DNA from: Pseudomonas sp. GR 6-02
GTDB taxonomy: Bacteria; Pseudomonadota; Gammaproteobacteria; Pseudomonadales; Pseudomonadaceae
Length of the DNA: 64,000 bases
Assembly (NCBI RefSeq): GCF_001655615.1
Contig: NZ_CP011567.1
Location: forward strand, 4,225,001-4,289,000
Direction: 5' to 3'
How positions within the stretch are numbered: the stretch's first letter is position 1; each line of letters begins with the position of its first letter. The position numbers and the translations under genes were made by a program. A model generated the notes under the pieces. It did no database searches. It was not told the origin of the DNA and saw only the letters and a program-made list of their open reading frames with translations. Of the stretch, positions 9,475 to 20,100 are shown in pieces.

Positions 9475-11346
9475 TCAGAAACGCTTGATCTCAGCCTCAC
9501 GCTCCAGCAGCTTGCGGTAGGCCGCGAAGTCTTGCTGGCCAATGCGCGAGGCGAGGAAGCGACGGTATTGAGCCTTCTCTTCTTCGGTCGGCGCAGCGCC
9601 TTCATTCACGCCGTTCAGACGCACGACCACCAGGCTACCATCGGCCAGGGTCACGCTGCTGAAGGTCGGCTTGTCCTTGGAGACTGGCTTGGGCATGCGG
9701 AACAACGCTTGCAGCACGGTTGGGTCGACCCCTTCCTGAGCGCGAGTCGCGGTTGCGGTAACTTTCCAGTTCTGACCATCGATCGCCTTGTCCAGTGCAG
9801 TCTTGCCATCACGCAAGCTGGCGATCAGTTGATCGGCCTTGGTCTTGGCGGCGGCACTGGCGTGCTCCTTGGTCAATTGCACGCGGATGCTGGCAGCCAC
9901 GCTTTCCAGCGGCAGTTGCTCAGGCTTGCGGTGCTCCTTGGCGCGCAGCACGATCACGGTTTCCGGATCCAGCTCGATGGCGGTGCTGTTGGCACCCTCA
10001 TCCAGCACTTCAGGACTGAATGCAGCGGTCACCACGGCACGATTGGCCGCAACGCCTTCGCCACCTTCACGGCCGAATGGCGCGGACGTGTGAACGGTCA
10101 GCTTCAGATCTTGTGCCGGCTGGGCCAGATCAGAGGACTCGAACGAGGAGTCTTCCAATTGCTTGGTCGCTTCGACGAAACGCTGCTCGACTTGCTGGGT
10201 TTTCAACTCGCGGGTCAGCTTGTCTTTCAGGCTGGCGAACGTTGGCACTTCAGGCGCTTCGACACCCAACAGCTTGATCAGGTGGAAACCGAAGTCAGTG
10301 CGGACCGGCTCCGAGACCTGATCCTTGGCCAACGAATACAGGGCTTTTTCAAACGCTGGATCGTAGACGCCCGGACCGGCAAAACCGAGGTCACCGCCGT
10401 TGGTCGCCGAACCTGGATCCTGGGAGAACTCCTTGGCCAGGGCCTCGAAACTCTCGCCCTTGGCCAGGCGCGCCTGAACTTCTTCGATCTTGGCCTTGGC
10501 TTGCGCCTCGGTCACCTTGTCGTTCACTTCGATCAGAATGTGCGCAGCCCGGCGTTGCTCGGACAGGTTCGCGGTTTCTTTCTGATACGCCGCTTGCAAG
10601 TCTTCGTCCTTGACGCTGACCTGATCGAAGAAGGATGCCTTCTTCAATTCAAGGTAATCGATGACCACCTGATCCGGCGTCATGAACTCCTTGGCGTGTT
10701 CGTCGTAGTAGGCCTTGACCTCATCGTCGGTCAGTTTCACTGCCGCCGGGTCTGCCTTGATGTTCACGGTGGCGAAATCACGGGTCTGCTTTTCCAGACG
10801 GGCGAAGGCCAACACCTGTGCATCGGTGACGAAACCGCTACCGGCCAGGCCAGCGCGCAGCTGACCGATCAGCATTTCCTGAGCCAGCATCTGACGGAAT
10901 TGCAGACGGCTGTAGCCCAGTTGACGGATGACCTGGTCGAAACGCTCAGGGCTGAACTTGCCGTTCACCTGGAACTCAGGCGTTTGCAGGATCACCTGAT
11001 CCAAAGCGGCTTCGGAGAAAGCGAATTTCGATTTTTCTGCGCCTTGCAGCAGCAGTTTGCGATCGATCAGGCCTTTGAGGGCCGATTCGCGCAGCATTTT
11101 TTCGTCGAGCAAGGAAGCATCGAAATCCTTGCCCAGCTGTTGCATGAGCTGACGGCGTTGCATATCGACCGCCTGGCTCAGCTCGTTCTGGCTGATTTCT
11201 TCGCCGTTGACCTTGGCCGCGTCATTTTTGTGCGTCGTGGCCTTGAAAATAGCGTCGAAACCGGTCAAAGCCATCAGTGCAACGATGACCCCGATAATGG
11301 TCTTGGCAATCCAGCCTTGTGAATTGTCCCTGATATTCTGCAGCAT
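9475..11346 (-). CDS. ppiD: peptidylprolyl isomerase / periplasmic chaperone PpiD
   Basis: This 623-residue protein is anchored in the inner membrane by one N-terminal helix (about residues 13-32, TIIGVIVALMALTGF) with the rest in the periplasm. A SurA-type N-terminal domain is followed by a parvulin domain at about residues 265-355 (RAAHILIEV, GGDLGFAGPGVYDPAFEKAL) and a C-terminal SurA-like region. PpiD assists proteins leaving the Sec translocon. GGGGGAC precedes the ATG. It lies downstream of lon, hupB and tRNA-Asp, the usual pseudomonad order. Confidence 0.95.
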   Translation of the reverse strand: MLQNIRDNSQGWIAKTIIGVIVALMALTGFDAIFKATTHKNDAAKVNGEEISQNELSQAVDMQRRQLMQQLGKDFDASLLDEKMLRESALKGLIDRKLLLQGAEKSKFAFSEAALDQVILQTPEFQVNGKFSPERFDQVIRQLGYSRLQFRQMLAQEMLIGQLRAGLAGSGFVTDAQVLAFARLEKQTRDFATVNIKADPAAVKLTDDEVKAYYDEHAKEFMTPDQVVIDYLELKKASFFDQVSVKDEDLQAAYQKETANLSEQRRAAHILIEVNDKVTEAQAKAKIEEVQARLAKGESFEALAKEFSQDPGSATNGGDLGFAGPGVYDPAFEKALYSLAKDQVSEPVRTDFGFHLIKLLGVEAPEVPTFASLKDKLTRELKTQQVEQRFVEATKQLEDSSFESSDLAQPAQDLKLTVHTSAPFGREGGEGVAANRAVVTAAFSPEVLDEGANSTAIELDPETVIVLRAKEHRKPEQLPLESVAASIRVQLTKEHASAAAKTKADQLIASLRDGKTALDKAIDGQNWKVTATATRAQEGVDPTVLQALFRMPKPVSKDKPTFSSVTLADGSLVVVRLNGVNEGAAPTEEEKAQYRRFLASRIGQQDFAAYRKLLEREAEIKRF

Positions 11347-11416
11347 GCGTCCCCCAGAAACGGTTGAACTTCAAAATTAGGCAACCGTGGAGCGTGGGTA
11401 GAATCCGGATAGAAGA

Positions 11417-11440
11417 AAGGCGCATCCGAGGATGCGCCTT
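11417..11440 (-). terminator. terminator of the tRNA-Asp transcript
   Basis: An 11-bp perfect stem (AAGGCGCATCC against GGATGCGCCTT) with a 2-base loop lies just after the tRNA-Asp 3' end in its direction of transcription. It is followed by TTTCTTC. Confidence 0.75.
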
Positions 11441-11448
11441 CTCGTAAC

Positions 11449-11525
11449 TGGCGGAGCGGACGGGACTCGAACCCGCGACCCCCGGCGTGACAGGCCGGTA
11501 TTCTAACCGACTGAACTACCGCTCC
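11449..11525 (-). tRNA. tRNA-Asp (GTC)
   Basis: The minus strand folds as a 77-nt tRNA beginning GGAGCGG and ending with encoded CCA. The anticodon loop CTGTCAC carries GTC, and the T arm reads GGTTCGAGTCC. It matches bacterial tRNA-Asp closely and lies between hupB and ppiD. Confidence 0.97.
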
Positions 11526-11578
11526 GCTGCCAAGTCAGGAATGACCCCGACCCGGATAGGCAAAAACCTGAATCGAAC

Positions 11579-11851
11579 TTAGTTGACAGCTTCTTTCAGT
11601 GCTTTACCGGCTTTGAAACCTGGTTTTTTGGCTGCTGCGATTTCCAGCGTCTTACCGGTCTGTGGGTTACGACCGATGCGAGCTGGACGATCAGTTACGG
11701 AGAAAGTACCGAAACCAACCAGAACAACAGAATCACCAGCCTTGAGAGCGCCAGTGACGGATTCGATTACAGCGTCCAGCGCACGGCCAGCAGCAGCTTT
11801 CGGGATATCAGCGGATGCAGCGATAGCATCAATCAGTTCCGACTTGTTCAC
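11579..11851 (-). CDS. hupB: DNA-binding protein HU-beta
   Basis: This is a 90-residue nucleoid protein. It opens with [16 protein letters not shown] and has the HU beta-arm signature [23 protein letters not shown] bends DNA and compacts the nucleoid as a dimer. It lies directly downstream of lon, as in other pseudomonads. An AGGGGAC Shine-Dalgarno precedes the ATG on the minus strand. Length and sequence are fully standard. Confidence 0.97.
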   Translation of the reverse strand: MNKSELIDAIAASADIPKAAAGRALDAVIESVTGALKAGDSVVLVGFGTFSVTDRPARIGRNPQTGKTLEIAAAKKPGFKAGKALKEAVN

Positions 11852-12002
11852 TCTAAGTCCCCTTATATCTATTTGAGTTTGATTCTAAGTTTTTTGGTGA
11901 AAGCAAAAAAAACGAGTGCTGAATGGCCTACAGACACTTAAGAGCCGCTTTATAACAAGGGCTCTAAAAAACTGTCAAGGAAGCCCCCCAGGCAAATGCG
12001 TA

Positions 12003-14399
12003 CTAATGCGTGCTAATTCTTTCCTTAGAGTCAGACTCGCGTTTGTCATCCTTTGCAACGATCTCCGGAACCACATCCGGCAAGGGTTCCGGCGCGTATT
12101 GCAGCGCAATTTGCAGGACCTCGTCAATCCATTTAACGGGTTTAATCTGTAGATCTTGCTTGATGTTGTCAGGAATTTCCTTCAGATCGCGTACGTTCTC
12201 TTCAGGAATGATCACCGTCTTGATTCCGCCACGGTGAGCAGCCAGCAGTTTTTCCTTCAAGCCACCGATCGCCAGCACCTGCCCACGCAAGGTGATTTCG
12301 CCGGTCATGGCGACGTCCGCTCTTACAGGAATGCCAGTCAATGCCGACACCAGGGCCGTGCACATGCCTACACCGGCGCTAGGGCCGTCTTTCGGGGTTG
12401 CCCCTTCAGGCATATGGATATGCGTGTCGCGCTTCTCGTGGAAGTCCAGGGGAATCCCCAGGCTCTTAGCACGGCTGCGAACGACGGTCAGGGCTGCGGT
12501 GATCGATTCGACCATCACGTCACCCAGAGAACCGGTCTTGATCAGCTGGCCTTTACCCGGCACGACTGCGGCTTCGATGGTCAGCAATTCGCCGCCCACC
12601 TGGGTCCACGCCAGGCCGGTGACCTGACCGATCTGATCCTGCTGTTCAGCCAGGCCGTAACGGAATTTACGCACGCCCAGGAAGTGTTCCAGCATCTCGG
12701 CTGTCACCTTCACCGAGAAGCGTTTTTCCAGAGCATGCTCTTTGACCGCCTTGCGGCAAACCTTGGCAATCTGGCGCTCCAGCCCACGTACACCGGCTTC
12801 GCGGGTGTAGTAGCGAATGATGTCGCGAATCGCTTCGGCGTCGAATTCCAGCTCGCCTTTCTTCAGGCCGTTGGCAGCAATCTGCTTGGGCGAAAGGTAT
12901 TTGACGGCGATGTTGATCTTCTCGTCTTCGGTGTAACCCGGCAGACGAATCACTTCCATCCGGTCCAGCAGCGCCGGTGGAATATTCATCGAGTTGGAGG
13001 TGCACAGGAACATCACATCGGACAGGTCGTAGTCGACTTCCAGATAGTGATCGTTGAAGTTGTGGTTTTGCTCGGGGTCGAGCACTTCCAGCAACGCCGA
13101 CGCTGGATCGCCACGCATGTCGCTGCCCATTTTGTCGATTTCATCGAGCAGGAACAGCGGGTTGCGGACGCCCACCTTTGTCATCTTTTGAATCAATCTT
13201 CCTGGCATCGAACCGATATAAGTCCGGCGATGACCACGAATTTCCGCCTCATCGCGCACGCCACCGAGGGCCATGCGGACGAATTTGCGGTTGGTTGCAT
13301 GCGCAATCGACTCCGCCAGAGAGGTTTTACCCACCCCTGGAGGACCGACCAGGCACAATACCGGGCCGCGAATCTTCTTCACGCGCTTCTGCACGGCGAG
13401 GTATTCAAGGATCCGCTCTTTGACTTCTTCCAGACCGTAGTGGTCGGCGTCGAGAATGTCTTCGGCACGGGCCAGGTCCAGGCGCACTTTGCTCTGGGCT
13501 TTCCATGGCACTTGAACCAGCCAGTCGATGTACGAACGCACCACGGTCGCTTCCGCGGACATTGGCGACATTTGCTTCAGCTTGTTCAGTTCGGCCTGAG
13601 CCTTGGCCAACGCATCTTTCGGCAGACCGGCGGCATCGATGCGCTTTTTCAGCTCTTCGATTTCGTTGTGGCCTTCGTCGCTGTCGCCCAGCTCTTTCTG
13701 AATAGCCTTCATCTGCTCATTCAGGTAGTACTCGCGCTGGCTGCGCTCCATTTGCTTCTTAACGCGGCCGCGAATGCGTTTTTCGACTTGCAGCAGATCG
13801 ATCTCGGCATCCAGCAACGCCAGAACGTGCTCGACCCGGGCCGACAAATCGATGATTTCGAGGATTTCCTGCTTCTGCTCGATCTTCAGGGCCATGTGCG
13901 CGGCCATGGTGTCGACCAGGCGGCCCGGCTCGTCGATGCTGTTGAGCGACGACAGGACTTCAGCGGGGACTTTCTTGCCCAGCTGCACATATTGTTCGAA
14001 TTGAGCCAGCAGGCTGCGGACAAACACTTCCGATTCGCGCTCTGGCGCTTCGGTTTCGTCGATCAACGAGACTTCGGCACGGCAGTGGCCGTCGACTTCG
14101 CTGAAGCGCTCCACGGCGCCCCGCTGCTCGCCTTCGACAAGAACCTTGACGGTGCCGTCAGGCAGTTTGAGCAGCTGCAGAACGGTAGCAATGGTGCCTA
14201 CGCGATAAAGTGCTTCTTCACCGGGATCGTCGTCAGCAGGATTCCGCTGAGCCAGCAGAAGGATCTGCTTGTCGCCCGTCATCGCTGCCTCGAGAGCTTC
14301 GATGGATTTCTCGCGCCCCACGAACAGCGGGATAACCATGTGCGGATAAACCACGACATCACGCAATGGCAGGAGAGGCAATTCGATGGTCGTCTTCAT
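12003..14399 (-). CDS. lon: ATP-dependent protease Lon
   Basis: This is a 798-residue cytoplasmic AAA+ serine protease. In order it has the N-terminal substrate-binding LON domain (about 1-210), a coiled linker, the ATPase module with Walker [13 protein letters not shown] and Walker B LFLLDEID, and the C-terminal protease domain with the catalytic Ser in DGPSAGVGM and the Lys in the following [10 protein letters not shown] region. Lon degrades misfolded and regulatory proteins. A sigma-32-type promoter lies about 60-90 bases upstream of the ATG. GAGG precedes the ATG by 7 bases. The protein ends in a short charged tail. Confidence 0.97.
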   Translation of the reverse strand: MKTTIELPLLPLRDVVVYPHMVIPLFVGREKSIEALEAAMTGDKQILLLAQRNPADDDPGEEALYRVGTIATVLQLLKLPDGTVKVLVEGEQRGAVERFSEVDGHCRAEVSLIDETEAPERESEVFVRSLLAQFEQYVQLGKKVPAEVLSSLNSIDEPGRLVDTMAAHMALKIEQKQEILEIIDLSARVEHVLALLDAEIDLLQVEKRIRGRVKKQMERSQREYYLNEQMKAIQKELGDSDEGHNEIEELKKRIDAAGLPKDALAKAQAELNKLKQMSPMSAEATVVRSYIDWLVQVPWKAQSKVRLDLARAEDILDADHYGLEEVKERILEYLAVQKRVKKIRGPVLCLVGPPGVGKTSLAESIAHATNRKFVRMALGGVRDEAEIRGHRRTYIGSMPGRLIQKMTKVGVRNPLFLLDEIDKMGSDMRGDPASALLEVLDPEQNHNFNDHYLEVDYDLSDVMFLCTSNSMNIPPALLDRMEVIRLPGYTEDEKINIAVKYLSPKQIAANGLKKGELEFDAEAIRDIIRYYTREAGVRGLERQIAKVCRKAVKEHALEKRFSVKVTAEMLEHFLGVRKFRYGLAEQQDQIGQVTGLAWTQVGGELLTIEAAVVPGKGQLIKTGSLGDVMVESITAALTVVRSRAKSLGIPLDFHEKRDTHIHMPEGATPKDGPSAGVGMCTALVSALTGIPVRADVAMTGEITLRGQVLAIGGLKEKLLAAHRGGIKTVIIPEENVRDLKEIPDNIKQDLQIKPVKWIDEVLQIALQYAPEPLPDVVPEIVAKDDKRESDSKERISTH

Positions 14400-14457
14400 G
14401 ATTTCGCCTCTACGGCGGCCATAAGGCCGTAAACAGATGGAAGTAAGCTTGAAACCA

Positions 14458-14486
14458 AGATGGGGGCTGTTTTCAAAAAAAACAAG
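14458..14486 (-). promoter_or_regulatory. sigma-32 (heat-shock) type promoter of lon
   Basis: On the minus strand CTTGTTT is followed after 14 bases by CCCCATCT, matching the RpoH pattern CTTGAAA-N11-16-CCCCATNT well, perfectly so in the -10 part. The position is right for lon, which is a heat-shock gene in well-studied bacteria. Confidence 0.65.
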
Positions 14487-14585
14487 CGGATAAAAGAATC
14501 ACTTAAAAAATCAGAGCTTACGGTAGCGCCTGCATTTATCCCGGCGCATCCAGAAATTCAGGTTAGCTGCCCCGTCTCCCACAAT

Positions 14586-14609
14586 AGCAAAGGGGCCCGA
14601 AGGCCCCTT
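14586..14609 (-). terminator. terminator after clpX
   Basis: The stem AAGGGGCC-TTCG-GGCCCCTT with a stable TTCG-type loop lies 23 bases after the clpX stop, followed on the minus strand by TTTGCTATTG. The T run is short, so termination may be partial. Confidence 0.6.
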
Positions 14610-14631
14610 CTTTATTCCAGCAGTGTGACGC

Positions 14632-15915
14632 TTAAGCGTCTGGCGCTGCCTTGGCAGTCGGCTCACTGTTCTCATAGAGATACAGAGGCTTGGACTTGCC
14701 TTCTATAACGCTTTCGTCGATCACTACTTTACTCACCTCGGACTGCGAGGGGATTTCATACATAGTGTCGAGCAATACACCTTCGAGAATCGAGCGCAGG
14801 CCACGGGCACCGGTTTTGCGTTCCAGGGCACGTTTGGCGACCGATTTCAGCGCGTCGGCCCGGAATTCCAGGTCCACGCCTTCCATCTCGAACAGCTTGG
14901 CATACTGCTTGGTCAGGGCATTCTTCGGCTCGGTGAGAATCTGCATCAGCGCAGCCTCATCAAGCTCGTCCAGCGTGGCAAGTACCGGCAGACGCCCGAC
15001 GAATTCCGGGATCAGACCGAACTTGACCAGATCGTCAGGCTCGACTTCACGCAGGGATTCACCGACTTTCTTGCCTTCTTCCTTGCTGCGCACTTCTGCG
15101 TTGAAGCCGATGCCGCCACGGGTGGAACGGTTTTGAATAACCTTTTCCAGACCGGAGAACGCACCACCGCAGATGAACAGGATGTTACGGGTGTCGACCT
15201 GAAGGAATTCCTGCTGCGGATGCTTGCGACCACCTTGAGGTGGAACGGAAGCGACCGTGCCTTCGATCAACTTGAGCAGGGCCTGCTGCACGCCTTCACC
15301 GGAAACGTCCCGGGTGATCGACGGGTTGTCAGACTTGCGCGAGATCTTGTCGATCTCATCGATGTAGACAATGCCCATCTGGGCCTTTTCTACGTCGTAA
15401 TCGCACTTCTGCAGCAGCTTCTGAATGATGTTCTCGACATCTTCGCCCACATAACCCGCCTCGGTGAGGGTGGTTGCGTCGGCGATGGTGAACGGAACGT
15501 TCAGCAAGCGGGCCAGAGTTTCGGCAAGCAGGGTTTTACCCGAGCCTGTCGGGCCGATCAGCAAGATGTTGCTTTTGCCGAGTTCGACGTCGTCATTCTT
15601 TTTGTCGCGCTGGTTCAGACGCTTGTAGTGGTTGTACACCGCTACGGCCAGAACCTTTTTCGCACGTTCCTGACCAATCACGTACTGATCAAGGATGCCG
15701 CTGATTTCTTTAGGCGAAGGCAATTTATGCGCGCTGCTTTCGGCCTGGGCTTCCTGCACCTCCTCACGGATGATGTCATTGCACAGGTCGACGCACTCGT
15801 CGCAGATAAAGACCGAGGGGCCGGCAATCAATTTGCGTACTTCATGCTGGCTTTTGCCACAGAAGGAGCAATAGAGCAGTTTTCCGTTGTCCTCGCCGTT
15901 GCGGGTGTCAGTCAT
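14632..15915 (-). CDS. clpX: ClpXP protease ATPase subunit ClpX
   Basis: This is a 427-residue AAA+ unfoldase that feeds substrates to ClpP. The N-terminal zinc-binding domain has its four Cys in CSFC and CDEC (about residues 16-41). Walker A is [12 protein letters not shown] and the sensor and arginine-finger regions are intact. The start [16 protein letters not shown] matches the family; an in-frame ATG 33 bases upstream has no homologous sequence. It follows clpP with a gap of about 100 bases, consistent with a clpP-clpX operon. Confidence 0.97.
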   Translation of the reverse strand: MTDTRNGEDNGKLLYCSFCGKSQHEVRKLIAGPSVFICDECVDLCNDIIREEVQEAQAESSAHKLPSPKEISGILDQYVIGQERAKKVLAVAVYNHYKRLNQRDKKNDDVELGKSNILLIGPTGSGKTLLAETLARLLNVPFTIADATTLTEAGYVGEDVENIIQKLLQKCDYDVEKAQMGIVYIDEIDKISRKSDNPSITRDVSGEGVQQALLKLIEGTVASVPPQGGRKHPQQEFLQVDTRNILFICGGAFSGLEKVIQNRSTRGGIGFNAEVRSKEEGKKVGESLREVEPDDLVKFGLIPEFVGRLPVLATLDELDEAALMQILTEPKNALTKQYAKLFEMEGVDLEFRADALKSVAKRALERKTGARGLRSILEGVLLDTMYEIPSQSEVSKVVIDESVIEGKSKPLYLYENSEPTAKAAPDA

Positions 15916-16021
15916 TCGATCGATCCAAATCCGATAGGCTTGCAACACAAGATGAAGGCAATTGCAGGCTTTTTCAAGCCCGCAGGCGGTCAGTTACCCC
16001 GACCACCTACATTTGGGCTGC

Positions 16022-16660
16022 TTAGGCGGGCATTTTACGCTTGTCGATCACGGAGTCGATCAGGCCATATTCAGCCGCACGCTCAGCGCTCATGAAGTTG
16101 TCGCGCTCGGTATCGCGCTCGATGGTTTCGAGGCTCTGACCGGTGTGATGAGCCAACAGCTGGTTCAAACGCGAACGAATGTGGAGGATTTCCTTGGCAT
16201 GGATGTCGATGTCCGACGCCTGACCCTGGAAGCCGCCCAACGGCTGGTGAATCATCATGCGCGAGTTCGGCAGGCAGAAACGCTTGCCGGCAGCACCACC
16301 GGCAAGCAGGAAGGCACCCATGCTGCAGGCCTGACCGATGCAGGTGGTGGAAACGTCTGGCTTGATGAACTGCATGGTGTCGTAGATCGACATGCCCGCA
16401 GTCACCGAACCGCCTGGTGAGTTGATGTAAAGATGGATGTCCTTGTCCGGGTTTTCCGCTTCAAGGAACAGCAGTTGCGCCGCAACCAGGTTGGCCATGT
16501 AGTCTTCTACCGGACCTACCAGGAAGATCACTCGCTCCTTCAACAGGCGCGAGTAGATGTCATAGGCACGTTCGCCACGGGCAGACTGCTCGATAACCAT
16601 CGGGACCAGACCGCCTGCGGCCTGGATGTCAGAGCTCTGATAATAAGAATTGCGGGACAT
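16022..16660 (-). CDS. clpP: ClpP serine protease subunit
   Basis: This is a 212-residue subunit of the tetradecameric ClpP chamber. The catalytic Ser113 is in GQACSMGAF (most relatives have GQAASMGA), the His138 is in [10 protein letters not shown] and the Asp lies in the DTERD motif. It partners with ClpX, encoded downstream, and with ClpA. It lies between tig and clpX, the classic order. Confidence 0.97.
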   Translation of the reverse strand: MSRNSYYQSSDIQAAGGLVPMVIEQSARGERAYDIYSRLLKERVIFLVGPVEDYMANLVAAQLLFLEAENPDKDIHLYINSPGGSVTAGMSIYDTMQFIKPDVSTTCIGQACSMGAFLLAGGAAGKRFCLPNSRMMIHQPLGGFQGQASDIDIHAKEILHIRSRLNQLLAHHTGQSLETIERDTERDNFMSAERAAEYGLIDSVIDKRKMPA

Positions 16661-16700
16661 GTCTCGCAGTCACTCCCAAATAGTTATGTCTTGAATACGC

Positions 16701-16726
16701 ATAAGCCAGCACGAAGGCTGGCTTAT
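16701..16726. other. 10-bp stem-loop between tig and clpP
   Basis: ATAAGCCAGC and GCTGGCTTAT form a perfect 10-bp stem with a 6-base loop in the 93-base tig-clpP gap. There is no T run, so it may be an RNA processing or stability element or a weak attenuator rather than a full terminator. Confidence 0.5.
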
Positions 16727-16753
16727 GGTGTGTACTTCTTACCGCAAAACCAA

Positions 16754-18064
16754 TCAGTCGGCTTGTGGAGCTTCTACCGGCTTGACCGCTTCTTCGTAAG
16801 AGACCGATTTGTCGGTCACGCTAGCTTTCTGCAGAACAGTATCCACAACTTGCTCTTCCAGCACAACCGAACGGACTTCGTTCAGTTGCTGGTCGTTCTT
16901 GTAGTACCAGGACACAACCTGCTCAGGCTCTTGGTAGGCCGAAGCCATTTCCTGAATCATCTCGCGAACGCGGGCTTCGTCAGGCTTGAGGTCGAATTGT
17001 TTGACCACTTCAGCCACGATCAGACCCAGCACGACGCGGCGCTTGGCTTGCTCTTCGAACAGCTCGGCCGGCAGTTGGTCAGGCTTGATGTTGCCACCGA
17101 ACTGCTGAACAGCCTGCACGCGCAGACGGTCGACTTCGTTGGACAGCAGAGCCTTAGGCACTTCGATCGGGTTGGTGGCCAGCAGACCGTCCATCACCTG
17201 ATTCTTGACCTTGGATTTGATCGCCTGACGCAGTTCGCGCTCCATGTTCTTGCGAACTTCGGTGCGGAAGCCTTCCAGACCGGTTTCCTTGATGCCGAAT
17301 TGAGCGAAGAACTCTTCGGTCAGCTCTGGCAGTTTAGGCTCGGAAACGGTGTTCACGGTCACGGTGAACTCAGCAGTTTTGCCTGCCAGGTCGAGGTTCT
17401 GGTAGTCCTCTGGGAAGGTCAGGTTCAGAACGCGCTCTTCGCCGGCTTTAGCGCCAACCAGACCGTCTTCGAAACCAGGGATCATGCGGCCGGAACCCAG
17501 CACCAGCTGAGTACCTTTGGCAGAACCACCTGCGAACACTTCACCGTCGACCTTGCCGACGAAATCGATGTTCAGCTGGTCTTCGTTCTGGGCAGCGCGT
17601 TCGGCCACTTCAAAACGGGTGTTCTGCTTGCGCAGGACTTCCAGCATCTTGTCCAGATCGGCGTCAGCCACTTCGGCGCTCAGGCGCTCGACGGTGATGC
17701 CTTCGAAACCGGCAACGGTGAACTCAGGGAACACTTCGAATACGGCTACGTATTCCAGGTCCTTGCCCGCTTCCAGGGTTTTAGGTTCGATCGAAGGCGA
17801 ACCAGCCGGATTCAGCTTCTGCTCGACGACAGCTTCGTAGAAGGAAGACTGGATCACGTCGCCCACGGCTTCTTGACGTGCATCAGCCCCGAAACGCTGA
17901 CGGATCACGCTCATTGGCACTTTGCCTGGACGGAAGCCAGCGATCTTGGCCTTTTGGGCAGTCTGCTGCAGACGCTTGTTGACCTGAGTCTCGATGCGCT
18001 CAGCCGGCACGGTGATGCTCATGCGGCGCTCAAGAGCAGAAGTATTTTCAACAGAAACTTGCAT
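16754..18064 (-). CDS. tig: trigger factor (ribosome-bound chaperone)
   Basis: This 436-residue chaperone binds ribosomal protein L23 at the exit tunnel and has peptidyl-prolyl isomerase activity. The ribosome-binding signature [17 protein letters not shown] is near residue 45. The FKBP-like domain spans about 150-245 and the alpha-helical C-terminal domain follows. The start [14 protein letters not shown] at 18064 has GAGGAAT 7 bases upstream; an in-frame ATG 63 bases further up lacks both a Shine-Dalgarno and homology. It is the first gene of the tig-clpP-clpX-lon block. Confidence 0.96.
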   Translation of the reverse strand: MQVSVENTSALERRMSITVPAERIETQVNKRLQQTAQKAKIAGFRPGKVPMSVIRQRFGADARQEAVGDVIQSSFYEAVVEQKLNPAGSPSIEPKTLEAGKDLEYVAVFEVFPEFTVAGFEGITVERLSAEVADADLDKMLEVLRKQNTRFEVAERAAQNEDQLNIDFVGKVDGEVFAGGSAKGTQLVLGSGRMIPGFEDGLVGAKAGEERVLNLTFPEDYQNLDLAGKTAEFTVTVNTVSEPKLPELTEEFFAQFGIKETGLEGFRTEVRKNMERELRQAIKSKVKNQVMDGLLATNPIEVPKALLSNEVDRLRVQAVQQFGGNIKPDQLPAELFEEQAKRRVVLGLIVAEVVKQFDLKPDEARVREMIQEMASAYQEPEQVVSWYYKNDQQLNEVRSVVLEEQVVDTVLQKASVTDKSVSYEEAVKPVEAPQAD

Positions 18065-18425
18065 GGATATTCCTCGTTGCACAGACGTTAGCCGGCCGTT
18101 TCCGACCCCAGAATCAAGGGCATGCATTCTAGTGGGTCAAACTCAAGAAGTCACCCTACTGAAAACGGGTAAAAAAACAGCAGGCAATTTATAGGCGGGG
18201 ACAAACGGTTGTGCCTCGCCCTGTTAGCAAATACAGCCAATCAAGCCAGGGCTCTGCACCCACCTTCCTATATATAGAAGGAATCGGCAATCCGTCCCTG
18301 ACAGCCAACCCCGCGAGGGGATCGGCGGGCAAATCAGGCATCATCGAGAAACATAAATACGACGAAGCGACCTGCCCCTGCGGCCCACAACCTGCAGCCA
18401 CCGACACTCAAACCACTGAAACAAA
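18065..18425. other. non-coding gap between tig and the tRNA cluster
   Basis: I see no convincing gene in these 360 bases. They should contain the tig promoter. A short palindrome around TATATATA (CCTTCCTATATATAGAAGG, near 18263-18281) is the only striking structure. Short ORFs here have no Shine-Dalgarno. Confidence 0.5.
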
Positions 18426-18457
18426 AAAGGCGCCAGACTGTTAAATCTGGCGCCTTT
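18426..18457 (-). terminator. terminator of the promoter-distal tRNA-His
   Basis: A 12-bp stem (AAAGGCGCCAGA against TCTGGCGCCTTT) with an 8-base loop is followed on the minus strand by T6. It ends the tRNA operon. Confidence 0.88.
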
Positions 18458-18464
18458 CGGAATA

Positions 18465-18540
18465 TGGGGTGGACGATGGGGATCGAACCCACGACAACGG
18501 GAGTCACAATCCCGTGCTCTACCAACTGAGCTACGCCCAC
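18465..18540 (-). tRNA. tRNA-His (GTG), copy 1
   Basis: This is a 76-nt tRNA with encoded CCA, acceptor GTGGGCG and anticodon GTG in ATTGTGACT. It has the same sequence as the second copy at 18761-18836. Confidence 0.96.
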
Positions 18541-18618
18541 CATATTGCGTGACAAAGAAGCCAAACAACTTCTTTGTTGAACCTCAATCATGCCAATCGG
18601 CATGAGTGAAGCTTTATT

Positions 18619-18703
18619 TGGTGCGGATGAAGAGACTCGAACTCTTACGCCTCGCGGCGCTGGAACCTAAATCCAGTGTGTCTACCAATTCCACCACATC
18701 CGC
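18619..18703 (-). tRNA. tRNA-Leu (TAG)
   Basis: This is an 85-nt class II tRNA with a long variable arm, acceptor GCGGATG and encoded CCA. The anticodon loop TTTAGGT carries TAG, as in tRNA-Leu(UAG). Confidence 0.95.
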
Positions 18704-18722
18704 GGGTTGAAGCTGTTAAAGC

Positions 18723-18753
18723 AAAGGCGCCAGACTATTAATCTGGCGCCTTT
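18723..18753 (-). terminator. internal terminator-like hairpin after the promoter-proximal tRNA-His
   Basis: The arms (12 bp) are the same as at 18426-18457, but the T run is weak (TTTGCTTT). It is part of the duplicated tRNA-His block and may be a processing hairpin or a leaky terminator. Confidence 0.6.
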
Positions 18754-18760
18754 CGAAATA

Positions 18761-18836
18761 TGGGGTGGACGATGGGGATCGAACCCACGACAACGGGAGT
18801 CACAATCCCGTGCTCTACCAACTGAGCTACGCCCAC
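18761..18836 (-). tRNA. tRNA-His (GTG), copy 2
   Basis: This is identical in sequence to the tRNA-His at 18465-18540, with anticodon GTG and encoded CCA. It lies between tRNA-Arg and tRNA-Leu in the transcript. Confidence 0.96.
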
Positions 18837-18868
18837 CATATCGCGCTACTTGTGCCAATGCTGCCTAA

Positions 18869-18945
18869 TGGCGCACCCGGCAGGACTCGAACCTGCGACC
18901 ATCCGCTTAGAAGGCGGATGCTCTATCCAGCTGAGCTACGGGCGC
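18869..18945 (-). tRNA. tRNA-Arg (TCT)
   Basis: This is a 77-nt tRNA with acceptor GCGCCCG, anticodon TCT in CTTCTAA and encoded CCA. It is the promoter-proximal gene of the Arg-His-Leu-His cluster that precedes tig. Confidence 0.96.
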
Positions 18946-19220
18946 CTTGTTAATCTGTACCCTTGAAGGACTACAAACTAAGTGCTTTTCAGTCTTGCGG
19001 AACCGTAACTCCGCTCGACCTTCTTAACCAGTGCTAGGCTGTGCCCGACAAGTGCGACGAATAGTATAGAGCCCCCTGAAGGTCGTCAAATCCTTTTTGA
19101 AAAAAATTCATTTAATTAAAGGAGTTAGGGGAATTTGCAGACCAAGCGCCTTTGCCCTCACCTCGTGACATGCGAGAATGCGCTCTCTTTTTTTCCCCTC
19201 TCGATGGTTAATCACGCGCA

Positions 19221-20075
19221 ATGACTGCACAACTAATCGACGGCAAATCGATCGCCGCCAGCCTGCGCCAGCAGATCGCCAAACGAGTTGCCGAGCGTCG
19301 CCAGCAAGGCCTGCGCACACCCGGCCTCGCGGTGATCCTGGTCGGCAGCGATCCTGCCTCTCAGGTTTATGTCTCGCACAAGCGTAAAGACTGTGAAGAG
19401 GTCGGCTTCCTATCCCAAGCCTATGACCTGCCTGCCGACACCACTCAAGCAGCGCTGACCGATCTGATCGATCGCCTGAACGACGACCCGGCAATCGACG
19501 GCGTTCTGCTTCAGCTGCCTCTACCTGAACACCTGGACGCCTCCAAATTGCTGGAGCGCATTCGTCCCGACAAGGACGTCGACGGTTTCCACCCTTATAA
19601 CGTCGGTCGCCTGGCCCAGCGCATTCCGCTGCTGCGCCCGTGCACGCCCAAAGGCATCATGACGCTGCTGGAAAGCACCGGCGTCAATCTTTACGGGATG
19701 GACGCGGTCATTGTCGGGGCTTCCAACATTGTTGGTCGTCCGATGGCGATGGAACTGCTGCTGGCCGGTTGCACCGTGACTGTCACCCACCGCTTCACCA
19801 AGGATCTGGCCGGCCACGTCGGTCGCGCCGACTTGGTAGTGGTTGCCGCCGGCAAGCCGGGCCTGGTCAAAGGTGAGTGGATCAAGGAAGGCGCGATCGT
19901 GATCGACGTCGGCATCAACCGTCAGGCAGACGGCAAACTGGTCGGCGACGTGACTTACGAATCCGCCCTGGCCCGTGCCGGCTGGATCACTCCGGTACCG
20001 GGTGGCGTCGGCCCGATGACCCGCGCCTGCCTGCTGGAAAACACGTTGTACGCCGCCGAAACACTGCACAGCTGA
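19221..20075 (+). CDS. folD: bifunctional methylenetetrahydrofolate dehydrogenase / cyclohydrolase
   Basis: This 284-residue enzyme interconverts 5,10-methylene-, methenyl- and 10-formyl-tetrahydrofolate with NADP. Family marks are [15 protein letters not shown], containing the catalytic Lys, the [11 protein letters not shown] segment and the NADP-binding [14 protein letters not shown]. The C-terminal [11 protein letters not shown] signature is present. It is divergent from the tRNA/tig block, as in other pseudomonads, and is followed by a strong terminator. No clear Shine-Dalgarno precedes the ATG. Confidence 0.96.
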   Translation: MTAQLIDGKSIAASLRQQIAKRVAERRQQGLRTPGLAVILVGSDPASQVYVSHKRKDCEEVGFLSQAYDLPADTTQAALTDLIDRLNDDPAIDGVLLQLPLPEHLDASKLLERIRPDKDVDGFHPYNVGRLAQRIPLLRPCTPKGIMTLLESTGVNLYGMDAVIVGASNIVGRPMAMELLLAGCTVTVTHRFTKDLAGHVGRADLVVVAAGKPGLVKGEWIKEGAIVIDVGINRQADGKLVGDVTYESALARAGWITPVPGGVGPMTRACLLENTLYAAETLHS

Positions 20076-20100
20076 GTTAACTCTCACCCTGCTGCACCCA

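Larger units (their letters stand above)
18723..18838. repeat. duplicated tRNA-His plus hairpin block (second copy of 18426-18542)
   Basis: The hairpin, the short AATATGGGG spacer and the whole tRNA-His are nearly identical to 18426-18542, differing by only a few bases in the loop and spacer. This is a direct duplication that now flanks tRNA-Leu. Confidence 0.8.

Noticed and set aside
9448..14432. Very long open frames antisense to ppiD (624 codons) and lon (758 codons)
   Set aside because: They mirror the codon pattern of the real genes on the other strand, have no Shine-Dalgarno or family features, and are a common artefact of GC-rich coding.
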